Below are positions 58,701-64,000 of a DNA stretch of 64,000 nt, in pieces (position 1 is the first letter of the stretch; the number at the start of each line of letters is the position of its first letter). Under the pieces are notes generated by a model. It did no database searches and was not told the origin of the DNA. It saw only the letters and a program-made list of their open reading frames with translations. Origin of the DNA: Rossellomorea sp. SC111 (GTDB lineage Bacteria; Bacillota; Bacilli; Bacillales; Bacillaceae_B); contig NZ_JANIOC010000006.1 of NCBI RefSeq assembly GCF_024733565.1, positions 62,001 through 126,000 of the forward strand, given 5' to 3'. Both the position numbers and the translations under genes were made by a program.

Positions 58701-60016
58701 AAGCAGCAGATCTTATCTCTCAGATCTCCCATATCCCCACATTTAAGAAGTTCGGGAAAGTGAAACGGGTAGTCGGGCTGATGATCGAGTCCCAAGGTCC
58801 TGAAAGCTCTGTAGGTGAAGTGTGTCATATCCATATTCTTTCCCGTGGCAAACAGAAAGTGATACAAGCAGAGGTCGTCGGCTTTAATGATGATTTGGTG
58901 ATCCTTATGCCATATACCAACATGCAGGATATCTCACCAGGCAGTTTAGTGGAAGCAACGGCAAAACCATTAGAAATCAAAATCGGGCCATCGTTAATAG
59001 GGAAAGTGATAGATTCCCTTGGCCATCCCCTTGATGGAAGCCAATTACCTTCGGGATTAAGCACTGCCTACACAGAACAGGAACCACCCAATCCATTATC
59101 AAGACCTCCCATTGATGAAAAAATGGAAGTTGGCGTAAAAGCCATCGATAGCATGCTGACCGTCGGTAAAGGGCAAAGGGTAGGAATCTTTGCCGGAAGT
59201 GGTGTGGGAAAAAGCACATTACTTGGTATGATCGCCAGAAATACGAAAGCTGATTTAAATGTCATCGCATTGGTAGGGGAACGCGGTAGGGAAGTAAGAG
59301 AATTCATTGAAAGAGATTTAGGTGAAGAAGGGTTGCAGAAAACAATTGTAGTGGCTGCCACATCCGACCAGCCTGCCCTCATGAGAATTAAAGGCGCCTT
59401 TACGGCAACTGCGATTGCGGAATACTTCCGTGATAAAGGTATGAACGTCATGCTGATGATGGACTCTGCCACCAGGGTAGCCATGGCACAGAGGGAAATC
59501 GGGTTGGCGGTTGGAGAACCGCCTACAACCAAAGGCTATACTCCTTCCGTATTCGCTATTTTACCGAAGCTACTCGAGAGAACAGGAACAAACCTCAATG
59601 GGAGTATTACGGCGTTTTATACCGTTCTCGTAGATGGTGATGACTTGAATGAACCTATTTCGGATACAGTGAGGGGGATACTCGACGGTCATATCGTACT
59701 CGACCGTCAGATTTCGAATCGCGGCCAATATCCTGCCATTAATATTCTGAAGAGTGTCAGCCGGTTAATGAATCACCTTGCCTCTAAAGAACATTTACAA
59801 GCTGCCACTAGAATAAGAGAGTTATTGAGTACCTATATGAATTCAGAAGATTTGATTCAAATAGGAGCATACAAAAAAGGAACTTCCCGTGAAGTGGATG
59901 AAGCCATCAACTATTATCCGGGAATCATTTCCTTCCTGAAGCAGGGTGTATACGAGCAGATTTCACTACCCTCGAGTGTTGATGAGCTTATAAAGCTATC
60001 TGAAAAAGGTGGATGA
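58697..60016 (+). CDS. fliI: Flagellum-specific ATP synthase FliI
   Basis: Type III export ATPase of the flagellum, homologous to the F1 beta subunit. Walker A GIFAGSGVGKSTLLG (about 164-178), ALVGERGREVREF, Walker B LMMDSATRVAMAQREIGLA, and the P-type loop GEPPTTKGYTPSVF. 439 residues. ATGA overlap with fliH and 3' neighbour fliJ immediately after. Confidence 0.96.
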   Translation: MKAADLISQISHIPTFKKFGKVKRVVGLMIESQGPESSVGEVCHIHILSRGKQKVIQAEVVGFNDDLVILMPYTNMQDISPGSLVEATAKPLEIKIGPSLIGKVIDSLGHPLDGSQLPSGLSTAYTEQEPPNPLSRPPIDEKMEVGVKAIDSMLTVGKGQRVGIFAGSGVGKSTLLGMIARNTKADLNVIALVGERGREVREFIERDLGEEGLQKTIVVAATSDQPALMRIKGAFTATAIAEYFRDKGMNVMLMMDSATRVAMAQREIGLAVGEPPTTKGYTPSVFAILPKLLERTGTNLNGSITAFYTVLVDGDDLNEPISDTVRGILDGHIVLDRQISNRGQYPAINILKSVSRLMNHLASKEHLQAATRIRELLSTYMNSEDLIQIGAYKKGTSREVDEAINYYPGIISFLKQGVYEQISLPSSVDELIKLSEKGG

Positions 60017-60021
60017 TCCGA

Positions 60022-60468
60022 ATGAATTATCAATATAAATTCCAACGAATTTTAACCTTGAAAGAAAAAGAAAAAGATGAAGTCCAGGAGATGTATAAGG
60101 GTTCCATTGAAAAGTTTGAAACAGTTGCAGGTAAGCTATATGAATTTTTGAAAAAGAAAGAAACCCTGGAGCTCCATCAGGTGAATAAATTACAGGGGGG
60201 CTTATCTGTCCAGGATATCCGTCATCATCAACAGTTCATCACCAATCTTGAAAAGACCATCTCTTATTATCAGGATCTGGTGATCCAAGCGAGGAATCGG
60301 ATGAATTGGTATGAAGAAAAACTGGTGGATATGAATGTGGAAGTGAAAAAATACGAAAAGATGAAAGAAAAAGATTTTGAGAGGTTTCTTCAGGACATCC
60401 AATCAATGGAAAATAAGCAATTAGACGAAGTGTCGGTTGTCCAATATTTGAAACGGGGAGTTAGGTGA
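60022..60468 (+). CDS. fliJ: Flagellar export chaperone FliJ
   Basis: Coiled-coil protein that sits in the FliI ring, like the F1 gamma subunit, and escorts substrates. 148 residues, almost entirely helical and charged: YQYKFQRILTLKEKEKDEV at the start, then a second long helix (about 85-140). ATG 60022 is spaced from AAGGTGG (60006); the in-frame ATG at 60013 overlaps that site. Confidence 0.9.
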   Translation: MNYQYKFQRILTLKEKEKDEVQEMYKGSIEKFETVAGKLYEFLKKKETLELHQVNKLQGGLSVQDIRHHQQFITNLEKTISYYQDLVIQARNRMNWYEEKLVDMNVEVKKYEKMKEKDFERFLQDIQSMENKQLDEVSVVQYLKRGVR

Positions 60469-60472
60469 TTTC

Positions 60473-61063
60473 ATGGCAAAGGCAGTCGAAGAGGAAAAAA
60501 AAGATTCACACAACCGCTTCCAAAGATTCATTTTCATCATCGTCATTCCTCTCTTGTTTGCTATCACCTTCGCTTTGGTCATCATGACGTTTGCAGGAAT
60601 CAATATATTTGAAAAGGCACAGTCACTAGGCTCGGAAATTCCTTTTTTGGCAAAGGTCATCCCTTCAGATGATGGAGAGGACAGAAAACAATTACAAGAG
60701 AGAATTATTTCATTAAACGCTTCGATTGAAAATCAAGAAGCTAAAATAACCCAGCTACAAAGTGAAATAGATAAAAAAGCCAGTGACAATGAGCAGCTTC
60801 AGGCAACCATCCAGCAGCAGAATGAAGATATGAATGAACTCCGACAGATCGGTGAAGACAACAAGCGGGCATTTAAGGAGGTAGTCAATACCTTTGAAGC
60901 GATGTCTTCGAAAAGCGCCGCTCCGGTTCTCATGAAAATGGAAGATGAAGAGGCGATGAAGATTCTTTCAAACATTAAACCAGATACGCTGGCAGACATT
61001 TTAGAAAAGATGCCTCCGGAGGATGCTGCAAGATATACAAGTCTTCTATCAGCAGAGGAATGA
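60473..61063 (+). CDS. ylxF: Flagellar operon protein YlxF (MgtE N-domain, MotE-like)
   Basis: Membrane protein of the flagellar operon. One transmembrane helix (about 17-41), a long coiled coil (about 70-125) and a C-terminal MgtE-N-like domain with FEAMSSKSAAPVLMKM then LSNIKPDTLADILEKMPPEDAA. The architecture resembles MotE, a chaperone for the stator in other bacteria; function in Bacillus is not established. 196 residues. Confidence 0.88.
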   Translation: MAKAVEEEKKDSHNRFQRFIFIIVIPLLFAITFALVIMTFAGINIFEKAQSLGSEIPFLAKVIPSDDGEDRKQLQERIISLNASIENQEAKITQLQSEIDKKASDNEQLQATIQQQNEDMNELRQIGEDNKRAFKEVVNTFEAMSSKSAAPVLMKMEDEEAMKILSNIKPDTLADILEKMPPEDAARYTSLLSAEE

Positions 61064-61094
61064 TCTGTTTTGTTTCTTTAAAGGAGGTGAATGA

Positions 61095-62366
61095 ATGGAA
61101 ATCGGAATCGCTACACAAAGGGTCAACCCTGCATCACATATGAATAAGGAAGCGGACCTTCCGAAAAAAGGAATTGGCTTTTCAAAGCACCTTCTGGGGT
61201 TCGTCGCCAACCAAAGCAGTGAATTGAAAGAAGTTAAGGCAGAAAATGCCCAGTCTTTTCTCATGAATCTGGAAGCTATTCTTACAACTGGTAAACTGGA
61301 GGATCTCGGCCTCACACAAGGGCAGTTGGATCAATTATCAAAAGTGAAAGAACTTGATGTTAATCAGATTGCAGCTATTTTGGGGATTAGCACAGAAGGA
61401 ATCACAACACTCTTTTCTGAATTGAAGTCTGTTATGTTTGGAACGGGGTCACATGTCGATCCGGATAAGGTCGAGGATGTTTATGAAGATCTGCTTGGTA
61501 TACTTCAATTATTACAGTCCGCCCTTTCACAGGATATCAAGGGAACAAAGTCATCTGTTGAAAATTCATTGAAAGAATTAAATAGCCAAGGAGAAATTGA
61601 AGGCACCGTCAAATTAGCAAAAGTAATGGAACTGTTTGCCCGTAACCGTGATATGCATGTCACTGATGCGTCTAAAGCAGTAGAGCTGAAAGATATGGTG
61701 AAGAATATCAAAACCGGGATAGAGGGTATCTTACCGAAACTTGAGCATTCGTCAGGTGATTGGTCGAAAATTCTGAGAGAAGCCTATACACGGCGACTAC
61801 CTGAAGAATCTCTTGAAAAAAATCCTGATATGAATGCATCTGCTGCAGAAAAGAAAGGCATTCAACAGGTTCAAGGAACCAATCTTCACTTTGTTCTGCC
61901 TAAGGCTGAAACTTTTTCAATGAATTTGCCACAAACAAGCCGTTCCCTTCAATACGAACAATTTGTTAAAGAATTTCAGAACATCCTTGGTAAATCGAAT
62001 ATGCTGTCCCAACCAAATATGAGTAAGTTGCTAATTAAACTGTATCCAGAACAATTGGGTTCTTTAAGAATTGAATTATTACAGCAAAATGGCGTCATGA
62101 CTGCGAAGATCCTGGCTTCTACCACCAGTGCTAAAGAAATGCTGGATTCACAGATTCATGGATTGAAACATGCTTTCAGTGCCCAGAATCTGAATGTTGA
62201 GAAGATCGAAATCTCACAGGCATTCACGGATACTGAGCGCCAGTATAAAGGACATTCCGAGCAGGAGTCCCATCAGCACAAACAGCAACAATCCGATCAG
62301 GCTGAATCGACAAATGAAGAAGAGATTCAATCCTTCAAAGATTATCTCGTAAATACTGAAATATAG
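61095..62366 (+). CDS. fliK: Flagellar hook-length control protein FliK
   Basis: Exported molecular ruler that ends hook growth and switches export specificity through FlhB. The N-terminal two thirds is poorly conserved and helical. The C-terminal Flg_hook domain is visible as LLIKLYPEQLGSLRIELLQQNGVMTAKI (split; LYPEQLGSLRIEL is the signature) and the later LKHAFSAQNLNVEKIEI. The tail is Gln/Glu/His-rich. 423 residues. A perfect AAGGAGGTGA ribosome site precedes it. Confidence 0.92.
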   Translation: MEIGIATQRVNPASHMNKEADLPKKGIGFSKHLLGFVANQSSELKEVKAENAQSFLMNLEAILTTGKLEDLGLTQGQLDQLSKVKELDVNQIAAILGISTEGITTLFSELKSVMFGTGSHVDPDKVEDVYEDLLGILQLLQSALSQDIKGTKSSVENSLKELNSQGEIEGTVKLAKVMELFARNRDMHVTDASKAVELKDMVKNIKTGIEGILPKLEHSSGDWSKILREAYTRRLPEESLEKNPDMNASAAEKKGIQQVQGTNLHFVLPKAETFSMNLPQTSRSLQYEQFVKEFQNILGKSNMLSQPNMSKLLIKLYPEQLGSLRIELLQQNGVMTAKILASTTSAKEMLDSQIHGLKHAFSAQNLNVEKIEISQAFTDTERQYKGHSEQESHQHKQQQSDQAESTNEEEIQSFKDYLVNTEI

Positions 62367-62374
62367 GTGATGAC

Positions 62375-63007
62375 ATGACGAAAATAGATCAGAGCTTACT
62401 ATATTCCACCCTTCAGACAAAGCAACGTGAAACAGGGGGGGATATCTTAGGGAAAGATGATTTCCTTAAAATCCTGATGACCCAATTGCAAAATCAAGAC
62501 CCGATGAATCCCATGCAGGACAAGGATTTCATCGCACAGATGGCGACATTTTCCTCACTGGAGCAAATGACCAATCTTACCCAGACGATGGAGAAATTCG
62601 TGGATAATCAAAGTCAGACACAATTGATTTCCTATAATCAATTTGTGGGGAAAGAAGTGACCTGGCATAAGATTATTGAATCCGAATCAGATGAAGAACC
62701 TGAAATTCAAGAAGGACAAGGACTCGTCAAGGGTGTCCGCTTTAAAGGGGACTCTGTTGAATTCATCATGGAAGATGGAACGATCTTGACTCCGGGGAAC
62801 ATTTCTCAAGTGAATACTTCAGGAAGCGGGGATTCATCTCTCGTAAGTGCATCTATGTTAATTGGCAAGAAGGTGACATGGAGTGGGGAGGATGGAGAAC
62901 TGAGCGGAGTGGTTCAATCTGTTTCGAAAAAGGATTCCCAAATATGGGTTCATACAGAATCAGGTGAAAAAGTCTCCAGTAATGCATTGTTAAAAATTGA
63001 ATCCTAG
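62375..63007 (+). CDS. flgD: Flagellar hook assembly protein FlgD
   Basis: Cap that guides hook subunit polymerisation. Conserved N-terminal region LGKDDFLKILMTQLQNQDP, then DKDFIAQMATFSSLEQMTNL. Two FlgD-like beta segments follow, the second (about 155-205) with VSASMLIGKKVTWSG. At 210 residues it is longer than the B. subtilis FlgD, which I recall as about 140 residues and lacking the second segment. Confidence 0.93.
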   Translation: MTKIDQSLLYSTLQTKQRETGGDILGKDDFLKILMTQLQNQDPMNPMQDKDFIAQMATFSSLEQMTNLTQTMEKFVDNQSQTQLISYNQFVGKEVTWHKIIESESDEEPEIQEGQGLVKGVRFKGDSVEFIMEDGTILTPGNISQVNTSGSGDSSLVSASMLIGKKVTWSGEDGELSGVVQSVSKKDSQIWVHTESGEKVSSNALLKIES

Positions 63008-63018
63008 GGAGTGGTATT

Positions 63019-63408
63019 ATGGAAAAAACGTTCTTTCACCGCTCACCGCAACCTATCACGCCTAATTTTCAAAGTAAAGCAGTTAATCGATCTACCCGCT
63101 CTTCGACATCATTTGCAACGCAATTGGATAAGGCCATTCAAGATGTCCCTCCTATGCAAATCAGCAAACACGCAAAAGCAAGGATGGAACAAAGAGGAAT
63201 CTCGATCCCTTCGGAAACGTGGGAGAAGATAGGGGAGAAAGTGAAAGAAGCGAAGAATAAAGGTGTACAGGACTCACTGGTAATACTGAAAGATGCAGCA
63301 TTGATAGTCAGTGCGAAGAACCAGACGGTAATCACCGCACTCGACCGTGAAGAGGCAAATTCTCAAATATTCACCAACATTAATGGAACCATATTAATCG
63401 ATTCATAG
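63019..63408 (+). CDS. Flagellar operon protein, TIGR02530 family
   Basis: 129 residues. It carries the motif ISKHAKARMEQRGI (about 54-67) and a C-terminal VSAKNQTVITALDREE typical of a small family found only in flagellar operons between flgD and flgE. Its N-terminus is unstructured and basic (FHRSPQPITPNFQ). I recall no counterpart in B. subtilis. Function unknown. ATG 63019 follows GGGAGTGG. Confidence 0.8.
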   Translation: MEKTFFHRSPQPITPNFQSKAVNRSTRSSTSFATQLDKAIQDVPPMQISKHAKARMEQRGISIPSETWEKIGEKVKEAKNKGVQDSLVILKDAALIVSAKNQTVITALDREEANSQIFTNINGTILIDS

Positions 63409-63479
63409 GCCGGACCTGAAAAGGAAGCCTATATGCTGCGGAACGACTGAAGCAGCACATACGAAAGGGGAAAACATTC

Positions 63480-64000
63480 ATGCTACGTTCAATGTATTCA
63501 GGTATAAGTGGAATGAAAAACTTTCAGACCAAATTAGATGTTATCGGTAATAATATTGCCAATGTCAATACGTACGGTTTTAAAAAAGGCAGGGTTGTAT
63601 TTAAAGACATGATAAATCAAAATATCTCAGGCGCGAGTGCTTCTGGTGATACAAGAGGAGGAGTTAATCCTAGGCAAGTTGGATTGGGCTCACAAATATC
63701 TACAATCGACACCATTCATACAACCGGAAGTTTGCAGGCAACGGGAAGAGTACTGGATTTAGCGGTTTCTGGTTCTGGGTTCTTTCAAGCAACTGATAAA
63801 GCAGGCACGGAAACTTTCTATACCAGGGCTGGGAATTTTTATATGGATAATAATGGGGATTTGGTTACAGGTGATGGACTTTTCCTAAAACCTAAAATCA
63901 ATATACCAACAGATGCTAAAAGTATGAACATTGGTCAAGATGGTACGGTTAATTATATTGATAAAGACGGCGATCTTCAATCTGCCGGTCAACTGACATT
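63480..64000 (+). CDS. flgE: Flagellar hook protein FlgE, 3' end outside window
   Basis: Hook subunit. The first 173 codons are present. It opens MLRSMYSGISGMKNFQTKLD, followed by VIGNNIANVNTYGFKK, the rod/hook signature. A flagellar hook D1-type segment follows with TGRVLDLAVSGSGFFQ and FYTRAGNFYMDNNGDLVTGDG. AAAGGGG precedes the ATG. The reading frame is open to the window end. Confidence 0.95.
   Translation, partial: MLRSMYSGISGMKNFQTKLDVIGNNIANVNTYGFKKGRVVFKDMINQNISGASASGDTRGGVNPRQVGLGSQISTIDTIHTTGSLQATGRVLDLAVSGSGFFQATDKAGTETFYTRAGNFYMDNNGDLVTGDGLFLKPKINIPTDAKSMNIGQDGTVNYIDKDGDLQSAGQLT

Overview
This window is a stretch of core chromosome from a Gram-positive, endospore-forming, flagellated member of the Bacillaceae (Bacillus sensu lato). 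The evidence is the gene order, which follows the Bacillus subtilis yloB-to-fla/che region almost gene for gene, together with Bacillaceae markers: SpoVM (26 residues), RemA, FapR with a perfect operator, CodY, YloU/FakA and SipS-type signal peptidase. All genes that I accept lie on the + strand. I see no rRNA, tRNA, CRISPR array, prophage, transposase or plasmid feature. The species cannot be fixed from the sequence alone.

Layout. 1-4.9 kb: calcium P-type ATPase (5' end just outside the window), YicC, RemA, Gmk, RpoZ. 5-16.7 kb: CoaBC, PriA, Def, Fmt, RsmB, the PrpC/PrkC phosphatase-kinase pair, RsgA, Rpe, ThiN. 16.8-17.7 kb: the tiny spoVM gene, a repeat-bearing intergenic region and rpmB. 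17.9-23.7 kb: YloU, FakA, the two-subunit serine dehydratase, RecG. 23.7-27.4 kb: the FapR-controlled fatty acid and phospholipid operon fapR-plsX-fabD-fabG with acpP. 27.5-36 kb: Rnc, Smc, FtsY, YlxM, Ffh (SRP targeting), RpsP, KhpA, YlqD. 36-45.6 kb: RimM, TrmD, RplS, signal peptidase I, RbgA, RnhB, the YlqG/YlqH pair (FliK-like and FlhB-C-like), SucCD, DprA. 45.9-53.5 kb: TopA, TrmFO, then xerC-hslV-hslU-codY. 54.1 kb to the end: the start of the large flagellar operon, flgB-flgC-fliE-fliF-fliG-fliH-fliI-fliJ-ylxF-fliK-flgD-(flagellar operon protein)-flgE, with flgE cut by the window end.

How it fits together. The genes group into translation and ribosome maturation (gmk, rpoZ, def, fmt, rsmB, rsgA, rpmB, rpsP, rimM, trmD, rplS, rbgA), membrane lipid supply (fakA, fapR operon, acpP), protein targeting and secretion (ftsY, ffh, lepB), DNA maintenance (priA, recG, smc, rnhB, dprA, topA, xerC), nutrient sensing (codY) and motility. 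Intrinsic terminators divide the window into about fifteen transcription units. Several promoters with good -35/-10 boxes are readable, as are regulator sites: the FapR operator, three CcpA-type cre-like sites and one CodY-like box.

I do not see a clearly new system here. The points most worth a second look are: the loss of rlmN from its usual place between rsmB and prpC, with a possible degraded remnant; the YlqG/YlqH export-switch-like pair outside the flagellar operon; two kinds of repeat between spoVM and rpmB; the regulatory content of the codY-flgB gap; and cre-like sites at sucC, sdaAA and topA.
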